Made by a program: the position numbers and the translations under genes. The notes under the pieces are model-generated. The model searched no databases, was not told the DNA's origin, and saw nothing but the letters and a program-made list of their open reading frames with translations. From Pedobacter sp. N36a (GTDB lineage: Bacteria; Bacteroidota; Bacteroidia; Sphingobacteriales; Sphingobacteriaceae), in assembly GCF_014472395.1 (NCBI RefSeq), contig NZ_JACSZW010000006.1:248001-312000 (forward strand): a DNA stretch of 64,000 nucleotides, read 5' to 3'. Shown in pieces: positions 36,907-46,418 of the stretch (position 1 is the stretch's first letter; the number at the start of each line of letters is the position of its first letter).

Positions 36907-39687
36907 TTATGGGTTAGCGGTGGCTTTAGTAAAGTTACCACTTAAATTCCAGTTTATGCCAATCAATACATAACGTGGAATATAGCTGAATCTATTTTCA
37001 GAGATCAGGTTTCCACCCACAAATCGATTGTAACCAATTTTTTGATTTAGGATGTCTGTAGCAGTCAATTTCAGCTCAAAAGCCTCACTTTTCCCCAATT
37101 TGGTAGCCAGATAGCTGTTTAGAATTACTACGTTCAGGTCTGTTTCAAAAGAAGAATTAGCCGGACGTAAGGAGATGGAAAGTGTACTGTTAAATTCTGA
37201 ACGGTACGGCAGTTGTACGGTTCCTGAAAATTCATGGTTATGGGTGATGCTTTTTCCATCGTTGAACCCTCCTATAGAGGAGGTACCATACATGATAGAA
37301 GCTGAAGGAGAATAGGATAGATCTACTTTTGAAGTATAATAATTGAATGAACCTTTCGCATTGTATTGCGTATTAATAGTGGTATTGCGTACACCATTGA
37401 TTTTTGCCACATTTCCTGAGCGGTAAAAGCTCAAATCCAGCCCCATACGAAAATGAAGTTTTGAAAAACCTTTTGAGTAATACATATTTCCACTCCATGA
37501 ATTATTTCCATTTAAATTGATAAAGCTGGTCATACGTTTTGCAAATTCGTCTACGATTTCTGAGTTTACAATGGCATTATTGGTAAATCCATAATTCAGG
37601 GAACCAGATACAACCTGATCGCTATTCATCATAAAGCTGCTGTAGGACACGGAAAAATTATTGGTAAATGAGGGCCTCAAGCCAGAATTTCCAATCACCT
37701 GAAACAAAGGGTTGTTGATCTGTGTGACAGGCTGTATCTGTTCAATACTAGGTTGCTGCGTGAAGCCATTATAGTTCAGCGCCATACTGGTGTTGTTGCT
37801 GATTCTATAATAAATATTGGTGCGGGGGGAGAGGTTCAGGTAACTTCTTTTGAAATTGCTGGCCTTATCTAAATCTTTGAGTTCAAAGTTTGTTTGGGTA
37901 GCTTCCAGACCACTGGATACGGATAAATCCTTTACTTTATACTGAAAAATCAACTTCCCGATGTTGGAGAAATTAATGAATTTAAAGTTGTTACTTAGGG
38001 AGTCTATTTTTTTTCGTTCACCGGTTACGGCATTAAAAACGAGCCTGTCACTGCTGGAAGCGATCGTTTTAAAGGTATATCCGGCTTCCATCGACCAGCG
38101 TTTCGTTAGCAATTCCGCATAGCTGATCCGGGAGCCAATGGAATTTTGCTGGCCAGAATTATCTTTGATCAGGTTAATGTCTTCACTGTTTTTCCATTTT
38201 CCCAGTGGATCGTAATACTCGGTATGGTTAAAGCTGGTTTCCAGTGCTGAACTGTTTTGACTTTCCGGCTGAATATCTATGGACAATACCCTGCCTTTTT
38301 TCTTGAATTTTGTGGACCAGTTGATGTTCCCGTTGAAAAGGTCGGCAGCGCCATTTCCAATGTTGGATTGTCTATTCTGACTGATCGGTAATCCCTGATT
38401 GTTGGTGCTGCCGTTAAAACTTTTGGATTCATTGTAGCTTCTGTTCTTTTTTAGGCCAAATGATACCTTTAGAATAGATAAAGAATCAATATGATAGGTG
38501 TAAGTGCCTCGGATATTCTCACCGGTTACATTAGAATGGTCATCTGTGGTACCGGTACTGACCAGTTTTTGCCCAGATGGAAGCAATTCCTGGGAATTAG
38601 AAGTTTTATGGTTCGTATTCTGGTTGTTAAAAACCTTGAAATTCATTTTTAAACCCATCTTATTCTTGTAGAATTTATCAGAATAATGTGCACCAAGGTT
38701 GATGTTGCTGGGCAGACCTCCGGTAGAAGAATAGTAATCATCGTCGTCATCACCGCTGGAAGAATACATAATGGAACTGCCATCATCTCCGATCTCAATC
38801 TGATCATAATCTTCTCCTTTCAGCTTACGCATAGAGTTGTTGATCTTAGAATCATTGTCGAGGGTAGAATAGGTGCCAAAAATGGCCATTTTCAATTTAC
38901 TCTTAAATGCGCCAATCATCCCTCCATAATCCTGAAAAGCATCGCTCCCCACATTAGCATCCAGCGTGGTCAGATAGCCGTTTTTAGCATTGTCTTTCAG
39001 CTTGATATTGATCGTCTTCTGTTTAATTCCATCGTCAATACCGGTAAGTTCTGCGGTCTTACTTTTACGCTCATAAACCTGAACTTCATCAACGGCATTG
39101 GCCTTTAAATATTTGGTGGCCAGCAGGGGGTCGTCGCCAAAAAATTCGTCGCCATCCACGAGTACAGTTTTCACCTCTTTTCCCTGTGATTTAATCGCCC
39201 CGTTTTTATCTACTTCAATTCCCGGCAACCTTTTGAGTAATTCCTGTACATTGGCATTGTTTCGCACCGCAAAACTATCGGCCTGAAAAACCAACGTGTC
39301 TCCCCGCATTCTGATAGCTTTTTTGGTGGCTGCAATCACGACTTCATCCAGTAATTTGGATTTTAACTCCATATTCACCTGTCCGAGGTCAATAATACCG
39401 TCTGCACCAATACTGATATTACGGATGTAATCCGCCATTTTTGGATAACTGATCAAGAGCAGATAATTGCCTTTATTTATATTTCCCCATTCGAAATGAC
39501 CATTGACATCGGTACGTGCTGTTTTTACCAATATAGAATCCGAAGCCCTGATCAACAAGACTGCACTATTCTCAAGCACCTTTTTTTCTAAAGTATCCGC
39601 AACTAAACCTTTGATGACAGATTTTTGTGCTAAAGCGGTAAATGAAAATAAAGTGAAAAGTATATAAGTGAAAAATTTTTTCAGCAT
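36907..39687 (-). CDS. TonB-dependent receptor-like outer membrane beta-barrel protein
   Basis: A 926-residue protein with a signal peptide (residues 1-20, ending FTALAQ), a carboxypeptidase-like regulatory domain (about 23-110: VIKGLVADTLEKKVLENSAVLL), then a plug-like region (RMRGDTLVFQADSFAVRNNANVQELLKRLPGIEVDKNG) and a long beta-barrel of the outer-membrane-protein beta-barrel type 3 family. It carries no clear TonB box. The plug motif LLKRLPGIEVDKNGAIKSQGKEVKTVLVDG is characteristic of the group linked to GLPGLI proteins. Substrate is unknown. The next gene (GLPGLI) begins at the base after its stop codon. Confidence 0.92.
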   Translation of the reverse strand: MLKKFFTYILFTLFSFTALAQKSVIKGLVADTLEKKVLENSAVLLIRASDSILVKTARTDVNGHFEWGNINKGNYLLLISYPKMADYIRNISIGADGIIDLGQVNMELKSKLLDEVVIAATKKAIRMRGDTLVFQADSFAVRNNANVQELLKRLPGIEVDKNGAIKSQGKEVKTVLVDGDEFFGDDPLLATKYLKANAVDEVQVYERKSKTAELTGIDDGIKQKTINIKLKDNAKNGYLTTLDANVGSDAFQDYGGMIGAFKSKLKMAIFGTYSTLDNDSKINNSMRKLKGEDYDQIEIGDDGSSIMYSSSGDDDDDYYSSTGGLPSNINLGAHYSDKFYKNKMGLKMNFKVFNNQNTNHKTSNSQELLPSGQKLVSTGTTDDHSNVTGENIRGTYTYHIDSLSILKVSFGLKKNRSYNESKSFNGSTNNQGLPISQNRQSNIGNGAADLFNGNINWSTKFKKKGRVLSIDIQPESQNSSALETSFNHTEYYDPLGKWKNSEDINLIKDNSGQQNSIGSRISYAELLTKRWSMEAGYTFKTIASSSDRLVFNAVTGERKKIDSLSNNFKFINFSNIGKLIFQYKVKDLSVSSGLEATQTNFELKDLDKASNFKRSYLNLSPRTNIYYRISNNTSMALNYNGFTQQPSIEQIQPVTQINNPLFQVIGNSGLRPSFTNNFSVSYSSFMMNSDQVVSGSLNYGFTNNAIVNSEIVDEFAKRMTSFINLNGNNSWSGNMYYSKGFSKLHFRMGLDLSFYRSGNVAKINGVRNTTINTQYNAKGSFNYYTSKVDLSYSPSASIMYGTSSIGGFNDGKSITHNHEFSGTVQLPYRSEFNSTLSISLRPANSSFETDLNVVILNSYLATKLGKSEAFELKLTATDILNQKIGYNRFVGGNLISENRFSYIPRYVLIGINWNLSGNFTKATANP

Positions 39688-40259
39688 AATTTACCAGCGA
39701 TCTCCTCATGGTGATTTCCTAAATCTAACAACATTTTTTTTGTCTCTATTAATTTTTAATCATATTCTTTTAAGTATTTTAAATCTTCAAGCTTTAAGAG
39801 TTAATTTTTTAAAAGTCACACTTGCTGGTAACCGCATCAGTGTTTGATATTTAGAAGCAGACTTTCTGCTGATCTATTCCCTGTTTAAAATATTGCTGTT
39901 CCTGACTAGTCCTGGCATTGTCTGCAGTAAACCGATATCATCAGCGTATCACCAGATGATCAGCAAAAGCTCATCAGCAGAAAAGATCAAAAAGAAAAGA
40001 GGGGGGATAGAGGCAGCCTGAAATTTTAGGCATAAAAAAGGCCCGAATAAAATCCGGGCACTTTTGTTAAAGTATATTTGGTTAGAATATGCGGTTTGGG
40101 TTGTTATTTTTTTATTAGGTATGCTTTGATTATTTAAATATAATGCAAAATATAATTTAATCACAATATAATTTTCAACTTTTTTCATAAAGCAAATGAA
40201 AATATCTGATTTTCTTGCTTTGTGGCCTTTTTAAGGAGGATCTAAGTGCTGGTTTAATT
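39688..40259. other. Intergenic region with a minus-strand terminator
   Basis: About 570 AT-rich bases between two minus-strand units. The only structured element is the hairpin at 40034-40060. Several copies of ATCAGC-like hexamers lie at 39860-39990 without clear order. A 79-codon minus-strand frame at 39949-40188 runs through the hairpin and is not considered coding. Confidence 0.5.
40034..40060 (-). terminator. Terminator, probably of the trpS-kdsB-lipoprotein unit
   Basis: The stem GCCCG/CGGGC with a 9-base loop is followed on the minus strand by CCTTTTTTATG. It lies 200 bases after the last gene of the unit. Confidence 0.7.
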
Positions 40260-40808
40260 TTACTTGCAGCAGCTATAATAAGGTAAAACCTGTTTTTTTA
40301 GCGCTGACCAAGCGATATAAACTTCCGTTTCATTGGATAAACGGTATTTAAATCCATTAAGTCCGCTGCGTTTTAATTCATTATAGAAATCTTTATCCGG
40401 GGTATTCGCGTCCGAATTTTCATTTTCTGTCACTGCAGGCTCCAGAAAATTCTCTTCATCGAGAAATAATTTCAGCTCCTGCTGCATAAATTCCAGCTGT
40501 TTCGCCTGCTTTTTAAGATCAAGTGTAGAGGCATAATTTTTTAACAGCTCAGTAGCTTTAAAATCTTTCTGGTAAATCTTTGCGCCATCATGAGCAGTGA
40601 TACTGAAATTCATGATCATATCTGCAGGTTTCAGCCCTTTTAAGACCACTTTAAAGGTGTCCAGCAATAAGGTATCACTGAATGCTTTTAAGACCTTATG
40701 GCCCTTCAGGTTCTTCTTTAAATCATCCTCAGAAACTTTGGTCTTATTGCCTTTACAGGCAGCGAAGACAGCAAGAATTAACAATAGGTAAGTAAAATGT
40801 TTCTTCAT
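40260..40808 (-). CDS. Hypothetical lipoprotein, 182 residues
   Basis: Not recognised beyond its signal. MKKHFTYLLLILAVFAAC is a lipoprotein signal with the lipid-anchored cysteine at 18, followed by KGNKTKVSEDD. The mature part is mostly helical and charged, rich in Lys and Leu (DLKKQAKQLEFMQQELKLFLDEENF), and ends with Cys-Cys-Lys. It lies 14 bases after kdsB and is probably the last gene of that unit, though the role need not be linked to lipopolysaccharide. Confidence 0.8.
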   Translation of the reverse strand: MKKHFTYLLLILAVFAACKGNKTKVSEDDLKKNLKGHKVLKAFSDTLLLDTFKVVLKGLKPADMIMNFSITAHDGAKIYQKDFKATELLKNYASTLDLKKQAKQLEFMQQELKLFLDEENFLEPAVTENENSDANTPDKDFYNELKRSGLNGFKYRLSNETEVYIAWSALKKQVLPYYSCCK

Positions 40809-40822
40809 AAGGGGGAATTAAT

Positions 40823-41554
40823 TTATGCGCCCAATATCTTTTTCAGGTCATCAGGGGTATCAATGGCAATTGTTTCAATGTCGGTCACCCGGGTTTGAAT
40901 CGCATAACCGTTTTCTATCCAGCGCAGCTGCTCCAAACTTTCTGCAATTTCCAGGGAAGAGGGAGGGAGTGCGGTAATCTCCTGTAAAACAGTAGCCGTA
41001 TATCCGTAAATACCTATGTGCTTATAAAACAAATGTGCCTGCAGCCAGTTTTCTTTTTCTGCATTTCGCAGATAAGGAATGGTCTGACGGCTGAAGTAAA
41101 CGGCTTCTTTGCGGGCATTCATTACTACTTTCGGCAAATTATGGTTAAATAGTTCTCTTTCTGTATGAATTTCCTTGATGAGGGTAGCCAGCTGTACATT
41201 CGGATCTGCAAAACAGGAAACCAATAAATCGATCTGCGCCGGATCTATAAAGGGCTCGTCGCCCTGAATATTTATGAGCACGTCAAAACCAGGCAATTGT
41301 CTGGCGACTTCTGCACACCTGTCTGTGCCGCTTTGGTGCTGAGTACCGGTCATGATGTATTCAGCGCCAAAACTCTTCAGTTCTTCGGCAATTCGTTCAT
41401 CGTCTGTGGCCACGACTACTTTGTGGAGCCCCTTCGCTTTCAGCGCCTGCTCATATACCCTGCGGATCATGCTTTTACCCTGAATGTCCACTAAGGGCTT
41501 TCCGGGGAAACGCGTAGACGCAAAGCGGGCTGGAATTACTCCAAGTACCTTCAT
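40823..41554 (-). CDS. kdsB: 3-deoxy-manno-octulosonate cytidylyltransferase (CMP-KDO synthetase)
   Basis: A 243-residue nucleotidyltransferase that activates KDO with CTP for lipid A core synthesis. The N-terminus VIPARFASTRFPGKPLVDIQGK holds the nucleotide-binding signature, and NIQGDEPFIDP is the conserved metal/CTP motif. HIGIYGYTATVLQEI and the ending IAIDTPDDL are also typical. The length is standard for KdsB. Only one base separates its start codon from the stop of the following kinase gene's frame order, so the two are tightly linked. Confidence 0.96.
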   Translation of the reverse strand: MKVLGVIPARFASTRFPGKPLVDIQGKSMIRRVYEQALKAKGLHKVVVATDDERIAEELKSFGAEYIMTGTQHQSGTDRCAEVARQLPGFDVLINIQGDEPFIDPAQIDLLVSCFADPNVQLATLIKEIHTERELFNHNLPKVVMNARKEAVYFSRQTIPYLRNAEKENWLQAHLFYKHIGIYGYTATVLQEITALPPSSLEIAESLEQLRWIENGYAIQTRVTDIETIAIDTPDDLKKILGA

Positions 41555-41555
41555 C

Positions 41556-42170
41556 TTAAAATAAACCGTTTATTTCTGCATCAATAGATCGGATAATACT
41601 GCCCAGGTCTTCTGGATTATTTGTGAAATCTAGCTTATTTTTATCCAGAATCAGCAATTTCCCCATATTGTAATCTTTAATCCAGGTTTCATATTTTTCA
41701 TTCAGCTTCGACAAATAATCAATACGGATACTGGCTTCATACTCACGGCCACGACGCTGGATGTTGTTCACCAAAGTAGGGACTGACGCACGCAGGTAGA
41801 CCAATAAATCCGGCGGTCTAATGAATGAGGTAATGTTCTCAAATATCGCGCGGTAATTGTGGTGATCCCTGGTGGTCATTAAGCCCATTTCATGAAGGTT
41901 TTCTGCAAAAATATGCGCATCCTCATAAATGGTTCTATCCTGAATCACATTACGTTTGTTATTTTCAATGTCCACAATCTGCTGAAAACGATTGTTTAAA
42001 AAGTAAATCTGTAAGTTAAAGCTCCATCTTTTCATGTCGCTGTAAAAATCTTCCAGATAAGGATTGTCGTCTACCTCTTCGTATAAAGCTTCCCAGCCAT
42101 AATGTTTGGCAAGTAACCCTGTTAAGGTGGTTTTACCGGCACCAATATTTCCAACTATAGCTATATGCAT
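41556..42170 (-). CDS. Deoxynucleoside kinase
   Basis: A 204-residue P-loop kinase of the dNK/dGK-dCK family. It has the Walker A GNIGAGKTT (residues 7-15), the specificity segment EEVDDNPYLEDFYSDMKRW, the DRTIYED motif (DRS/DRT catalytic site) and the lid RRGREYEASIRIDYL. It phosphorylates deoxynucleosides, feeding dNTP pools through salvage. It lies between trpS (50 bases upstream) and kdsB (1 base downstream), so it is in a housekeeping operon. Confidence 0.93.
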   Translation of the reverse strand: MHIAIVGNIGAGKTTLTGLLAKHYGWEALYEEVDDNPYLEDFYSDMKRWSFNLQIYFLNNRFQQIVDIENNKRNVIQDRTIYEDAHIFAENLHEMGLMTTRDHHNYRAIFENITSFIRPPDLLVYLRASVPTLVNNIQRRGREYEASIRIDYLSKLNEKYETWIKDYNMGKLLILDKNKLDFTNNPEDLGSIIRSIDAEINGLF

Positions 42171-42220
42171 ATTCTAATAATTTATCTAGCTTCCGAAGCT
42201 ATATGATCTAATTGTATCGA

Positions 42221-43219
42221 CTAAAAGGATTTGAATCCGATCAGCTCTCTTGCTTCTTTAATGGTTTTTTGTGCACTTTCTCTTGCTTTTAAGGCACCAT
42301 GTTTCGCCACCTGACGTAAGTAAGATGTGTCTTTAGAAAGTTCTTCAATTTTCTCACGAATTGGCGTATTGAATACAATCATGTCTTCAGCCAGCTGTTT
42401 TTTGAAATCGCCGTATCGAATCTCACATTTGTTATATAAACCATCGAAATGACCCATTGTATCTGCCGGAGAAACAATTTTCATCAGGTCAAATAAGTTT
42501 TGGATGGCTTCTGGTTTTGGCTGGTTGTCTTCCGTCGGTCCGCCATCTGTTACCGCACGGGAAACCTTTTTACGGATCACCTCTGGACTGTCAGATAGGT
42601 AAATACAGCTACCGTCGCCAGATGATTTACTCATTTTTCCTTTTCCATCTAATCCTGGAACTTTTACTAAGTTCTCTGAATAATTGAAGGCAAAAGATTC
42701 AGGGAAAAGGTCTGTTTTATACATTCTGTTGAAGCGATTTCCGAACGTTCTGGTCATTTCCAGGTGTTGCTCCTGATCTTTTCCTACTGGAACTTTAGTT
42801 GCTTTGTGGATCAGAATGTCGGCAGCCATTAAGGTAGGGTAGGTGAGTAAACCTGCATTCACATTGTCAGACTGTGACCTGATTTTATCTTTAAAAGAAG
42901 CACTGCGCTCCAATTCGCCCATATAGGCATTCATATTCAAGTATAAATACAACTCTGCAACTTCAGGAACGTCAGACTGGATATAGATGGTGGTTTCTTC
43001 CGGATCAATTCCGCAAGCAAGATATTCTACTAATACATGTTTTACATAACCATGAAGATCGTCAGGAGTTGGATGTGTGGTTAAAGAATGAAGGTCGGCA
43101 ATGAAAAAATAGCAATTGTAATCATATTGCATCTTCACAAAGTTTTTAACCGCACCAAAATAATTTCCCAGGTGTAATTTTCCTGTAGGACGTATCCCGC
43201 TAACTACCGTTTCTTTCAT
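42221..43219 (-). CDS. trpS: Tryptophanyl-tRNA synthetase
   Basis: A 332-residue class I synthetase. The HIGH-type motif reads LHLGNYFG (about 16-23) after SGIRPTGK. The KMSKS motif is intact in DGKGKMSKSSGDG (about residue 198). DQEQHLEMTR and the C-terminal helical part are typical. The length matches the bacterial enzyme. It is the first gene of a minus-strand unit with the deoxynucleoside kinase, kdsB and a lipoprotein. Confidence 0.97.
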   Translation of the reverse strand: MKETVVSGIRPTGKLHLGNYFGAVKNFVKMQYDYNCYFFIADLHSLTTHPTPDDLHGYVKHVLVEYLACGIDPEETTIYIQSDVPEVAELYLYLNMNAYMGELERSASFKDKIRSQSDNVNAGLLTYPTLMAADILIHKATKVPVGKDQEQHLEMTRTFGNRFNRMYKTDLFPESFAFNYSENLVKVPGLDGKGKMSKSSGDGSCIYLSDSPEVIRKKVSRAVTDGGPTEDNQPKPEAIQNLFDLMKIVSPADTMGHFDGLYNKCEIRYGDFKKQLAEDMIVFNTPIREKIEELSKDTSYLRQVAKHGALKARESAQKTIKEARELIGFKSF

Positions 43220-43346
43220 GCAACGAAATTAAGAAAAAACAGGTATTGGGGAGGCGTATAATTTCATTTTTATCTTTTATCAATCGCATTACTGAGGAAT
43301 TTACATTGGAATGAGCATATTAGCAGTCTGCTCTTTAAAAAAATAG

Positions 43347-43354
43347 TAGTTTTG
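43347..43354 (+). promoter_or_regulatory. Candidate -7 box TAGTTTTG, close to the plsC-like start codon
   Basis: TAGTTTTG is followed by AATCC and then the ATG at 43360, the same spacing as before the SpmA/SpmB gene. No good -33 TTTG lies at 19-21 bases. The transcript would be leaderless or nearly so. Confidence 0.4.
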
Positions 43355-43359
43355 AATCC

Positions 43360-44094
43360 ATGATCCGCCTTCTAAAGCATAGCCATCGCATTTATTCTAT
43401 ATTTGTTATTTTGTCTCTTTCGGTGGTATTTTATCCGTTTTACTTTGCTGCAGCACAGTCTCCAAAAGGTTACCTGACATTGAATAAGCTCAGAAAAGTC
43501 AATAGTTTCCTCAGCAGCTGGCTCACCGGCATCTTTTTTCGCTTTACTTTTGAACAGCCTTTAGATAAAAATCAGACATACATTTATTGCGCCAACCATA
43601 CTTCTAACCTGGACATCATGATTTTCTGTATCCTTGCTCAGGGGAAATTTCATTTTATGGGGAAGGATGCCCTATTGAAAAATCCAGTACTGAAAATCTT
43701 CTTTAAGACGATTGATATTCCGGTAAACCGCGACAGTAAGATTTCTGCTTTCAGGGCTTTTAAAAAGGCTGGAGAGCGATTAGAAGCAGGTTGGAGCCTG
43801 ATTATCTTTCCGGAAGGTGGGATAGATGGATTGCATTATCCACCTGTTTTGCAGTCTTTTAAAAATGGACCATTCCGTTTGGCCATAGAAAAGAACCTGG
43901 CCATTGTGCCCGTAAGTTTATCCGATGTATGGAAAAAAATGTGGGATGATGGTTCAAAATATGGTAGTACGCCGGGAATTTGTGATATTTACATCCATCA
44001 GCCGGTTGCGACCCATGATTTAACCATAACAGATGCGGATCAGTTGAAAGAACGCATCTTTAATTTAATAAATAGTAAACTGCTTATCGCATGA
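43360..44094 (+). CDS. 1-acyl-sn-glycerol-3-phosphate acyltransferase (PlsC-like)
   Basis: A 244-residue membrane-bound acyltransferase. It has an N-terminal membrane segment (IYSIFVILSLSVVFYPFYFA), the catalytic HX4D in NHTSNLDIMIF (H80, D85), the second block VNRDSKISAFRAFKKA and the third block IIFPEGGIDG. It adds the second acyl chain in phospholipid synthesis. Paralogues may act on other acceptors, so no symbol is given. Its TGA stop overlaps the gatC ATG (ATGA), so translation is coupled. Confidence 0.9.
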   Translation: MIRLLKHSHRIYSIFVILSLSVVFYPFYFAAAQSPKGYLTLNKLRKVNSFLSSWLTGIFFRFTFEQPLDKNQTYIYCANHTSNLDIMIFCILAQGKFHFMGKDALLKNPVLKIFFKTIDIPVNRDSKISAFRAFKKAGERLEAGWSLIIFPEGGIDGLHYPPVLQSFKNGPFRLAIEKNLAIVPVSLSDVWKKMWDDGSKYGSTPGICDIYIHQPVATHDLTITDADQLKERIFNLINSKLLIA

Positions 44095-44381
44095 CCATAG
44101 ATAAAGAAACTATATATAAAGTGGCCGATCTGGCTAGAATTGCCATAGAAGAGAAAGAGGTGGATAGCCTGATGGGGGATATGAATAAGATTCTTACCTT
44201 TATGGAACAACTCAATGAGTTGGATACCAAAGGTGTAGCACCATTGGTATATATGAATGAAGAAGAGAATGTTTGGCGGGAAGATGTGGTGAAACAAGAA
44301 ATTTCTGTGGCCGATGGATTGAAAAATGCAGCGAAACACAATGAAAACTTCTTTATGGTGCCTAAAATCCTAGAAAAATAA
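44091..44381 (+). CDS. gatC: Asp-tRNA(Asn)/Glu-tRNA(Gln) amidotransferase subunit C
   Basis: A 96-residue GatC. It shows the family N-terminus TIDKETIYKVADLARIAIEE, then the linker with LMGDMNKILTFMEQLNELDTKGVAPL and the downstream WREDVV block. GatC holds GatA and GatB together in the transamidase that makes Gln-tRNA or Asn-tRNA. GatA and GatB are not in this window. The gene overlaps the acyltransferase stop by 4 bases. Confidence 0.95.
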   Translation: MTIDKETIYKVADLARIAIEEKEVDSLMGDMNKILTFMEQLNELDTKGVAPLVYMNEEENVWREDVVKQEISVADGLKNAAKHNENFFMVPKILEK

Positions 44382-44445
44382 AGGCGGATGTAACATTCCG
44401 AGGTCCTTTGCCGTCTAAAACCAAAACCCGAATAATTAGCTACCA

Positions 44446-45204
44446 ATGGAAAAAGCGTTAATCAACATCAAAGACATAGGCCGTAAATACGTGATCGGAT
44501 CAGAAGTGATCCATGCTTTAAAATCAGTTTCATTGGACATCCAGAAAGGTGAATTCGTCGCGTTAATGGGGCCTTCCGGTTCCGGAAAATCTACGTTGAT
44601 GAATATTTTAGGCTGCCTGGATACGCCAAGTAAAGGTACTTATGTGTTGAATGGGATTAATGTAAGTCAGATGACCGAGAATGAACTTGCAGAAGTTCGT
44701 AACAAGGAAATCGGCTTTGTATTCCAGACTTTTAACCTGCTGCCGCGCTCTACTTCCCTGGATAATGTGGCTTTGCCATTGATTTATTCAGGTGCAAATA
44801 AGAAGGAACGTGATGCAAGAGCACATAAAGCATTGGAAAATGTAGGTCTGGGAAACCGGGTAACGCATAAGCCAAATGAGCTTTCCGGTGGTCAGCGACA
44901 AAGGGTGGCTGTGGCCAGGGCTTTGATCAATAATCCTTCGATTATTCTTGCCGATGAGCCTACAGGTAACTTAGATACTAAAACATCTGTAGAGATTATG
45001 GGCTTGCTGGAAGAGATTCACAGCAAGGGAAATACCATTATCCTCGTTACCCATGAGGAAGATATCGCGCAGCATGCCCACCGTATAGTGAGGATGCGTG
45101 ATGGTTTGATTGAAAATGATTACCTGAATACCGATATCAAAACGGTTTCTCCACGCCTCGTGAAATTAGAGGAAAGTGGTGACGACTTCGAAAAAATTGG
45201 TTAA
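44446..45204 (+). CDS. ABC transporter ATP-binding protein, MacB/LolD type
   Basis: A 252-residue ATPase. It has Walker [10 protein letters not shown] (42-50), a Q-loop in [21 protein letters not shown], the signature [15 protein letters not shown], Walker [16 protein letters not shown], and the H-loop in VTHEEDI. This sequence type pairs with FtsX/MacB-like permeases that drive envelope processes by mechanotransmission rather than transport through the membrane. A permease of that type is encoded at 48447, 3.2 kb away, and could be its partner, but they are in separate transcription units. Confidence 0.95.
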   Translation: MEKALINIKDIGRKYVIGSEVIHALKSVSLDIQKGEFVALMGPSGSGKSTLMNILGCLDTPSKGTYVLNGINVSQMTENELAEVRNKEIGFVFQTFNLLPRSTSLDNVALPLIYSGANKKERDARAHKALENVGLGNRVTHKPNELSGGQRQRVAVARALINNPSIILADEPTGNLDTKTSVEIMGLLEEIHSKGNTIILVTHEEDIAQHAHRIVRMRDGLIENDYLNTDIKTVSPRLVKLEESGDDFEKIG

Positions 45205-45213
45205 TTTTCCAAT

Positions 45214-45762
45214 ATGAAGATATATACCAAAACCGGCGATAAAGGTTTGACCTCTTTAATTGGTGGAACCCGCGTGCCTAAGTTTCATTTACGCATCGAA
45301 TGCTATGGAACGGTAGATGAGCTGAACTCTTATATCGGACTCATCATGTGCCAGGATATTGACCCTCACCATCAAAAAGTGCTGAAGGAAATCCAGGATA
45401 GATTGTTCACCGTAGGTGCTGCACTAGCTGCTGATCCCGAAAAATCCAGGATGAAAATCCCGGATCTCCACGATACTGACATTACTTTACTGGAAGAGGA
45501 GATGGACAATATGCACAAAGTGTTGCCAGAATTGAAGCATTTTGTGCTGCCAGGCGGAACAACTGTAGTTTCCTATTGTCACTTAGCGCGTTGTGTATGC
45601 AGACGTGCTGAACGTTTGACTGTACATTTGGCTTCTGAGAGCTTTGTTGACGAAAAAATGACGATATATTTAAACCGTTTAAGCGATTATTTATTTGTTT
45701 TGGCACGAAAACTGAATTTAGACGCAAAAGCAACGGAAAACATCTGGATTCCAAGGCTCTAA
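45214..45762 (+). CDS. Cob(I)yrinic acid a,c-diamide adenosyltransferase, PduO type
   Basis: A 182-residue corrinoid adenosyltransferase. It has the N-terminal ATP-binding signature KIYTKTGDKGLTSLIGGTRVPK, the RIECYGTVDELNSYIG block and the CRRAERL motif (catalytic Arg and Glu) in CHLARCVCRRAERLTVHL. It moves the adenosyl group of ATP to cob(I)alamin, making coenzyme B12 for mutases. It starts 9 bases after the ABC ATPase, so they share a transcript. No other cobalamin gene is in the window; it may serve salvage. Confidence 0.95.
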   Translation: MKIYTKTGDKGLTSLIGGTRVPKFHLRIECYGTVDELNSYIGLIMCQDIDPHHQKVLKEIQDRLFTVGAALAADPEKSRMKIPDLHDTDITLLEEEMDNMHKVLPELKHFVLPGGTTVVSYCHLARCVCRRAERLTVHLASESFVDEKMTIYLNRLSDYLFVLARKLNLDAKATENIWIPRL

Positions 45763-45779
45763 AAATGGTTGAAAAAAAG

Positions 45780-45812
45780 TTTGTTTTGCTCAGGTTTTTT
45801 AATATACTTTTG
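45780..45812 (+). promoter_or_regulatory. Bacteroidetes promoter of the DUF2795-type gene
   Basis: TTTG (45780-45783), a 21-base spacer and TACTTTTG (45805-45812) match the phylum consensus exactly. The leader to the ATG at 45849 would be about 30 bases. Confidence 0.8.
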
Positions 45813-45848
45813 CGAAACAAATAGAATAACTTAATTAGGATAGGAAAT

Positions 45849-46070
45849 ATGTATTGGACACTAGAACTCGCATCGCATTTGGAAGACGCTCCATGGCCTG
45901 CAACAAAAGACGAATTAATTGATTACGGGATAAGATCAGGTGCACCAGTAGAGGTGATTGAAAATTTACAGGCTTTGGAAGATGATGGGGAACCATACGA
46001 AACCATCGAAGAAATTTGGCCAGATTATCCTACCAAAGATGACTTCTTCTTCAATGAAGACGAATACTAG
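45849..46070 (+). CDS. Small acidic DUF2795 family protein
   Basis: A 73-residue protein starting MYWTLELASHLEDAPWPATKDEL, with DYGIRSGAPVEVIENLQALEDDGEPYETIEEIWPDYP. It is a widely conserved, very acidic small protein of Bacteroidetes that I assign to DUF2795. Its function is unknown. It has its own strong promoter and a terminator, so it is expressed independently and probably at high level. Confidence 0.85.
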   Translation: MYWTLELASHLEDAPWPATKDELIDYGIRSGAPVEVIENLQALEDDGEPYETIEEIWPDYPTKDDFFFNEDEY

Positions 46071-46092
46071 TCTTTAACGTTTTTTTACTGTA

Positions 46093-46122
46093 AAGGTCCT
46101 GTAAACTCGGGGCCTTTTTTTG
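46093..46122 (+). terminator. Terminator of the DUF2795-type gene
   Basis: The stem AAGGTCC/GGGCCTT (one G-U pair) with a 9-10 base loop is followed by TTTTTTTG, about 20 bases after the stop. Confidence 0.85.
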
Positions 46123-46226
46123 TGCCAGAACCTTTTTGGAATGATGATTGTTTATGTAATGTCATGGATGACGAAATCATTCATAGAGGTTTCATCTAAA
46201 AAAAACACATCTTAAAATTAAACGTT

Positions 46227-46388
46227 ATGGGAAATTTACTTTATTTAGTTGCAGTAGTATTAGTGATATTATGGATTATCGGGTTCTTTTTTCAGGGATT
46301 TGGTCCGAATGTTGGTGGTTTAATTCACGTTCTTTTAGTGATTGCCGTAATCGCTATCATTTTGAAAATCATTAACAGAGCCGCGTAA
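46227..46388 (+). CDS. Lmo0937-type small membrane protein, 53 residues
   Basis: A 53-residue protein starting MGNLLYLVAVVLVILWIIGFF. It has two membrane segments (about 4-22 and 33-47) joined by QGFGPNVGG, and ends LKIINRAA. This fits the small Lmo0937 family, usually annotated as general stress or envelope proteins, without a known mechanism. The ATG at 46227 follows an AT-rich leader. The terminator at 46419 closes its transcript. Confidence 0.82.
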   Translation: MGNLLYLVAVVLVILWIIGFFFQGFGPNVGGLIHVLLVIAVIAIILKIINRAA

Positions 46389-46418
46389 TCCTTCTTATTT
46401 CTTTTAATATAATTTAGA

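Noticed and set aside
39860..39990. ATCAGC repeats as a regulator-binding array
   Set aside because: Copies are irregular in spacing and orientation, and the hexamer is short enough to recur by chance.
39949..40188. 79-codon minus-strand frame
   Set aside because: It runs through a terminator hairpin, is very AT-driven (Ile, Leu, Phe, Asn), and shows no recognisable motif.
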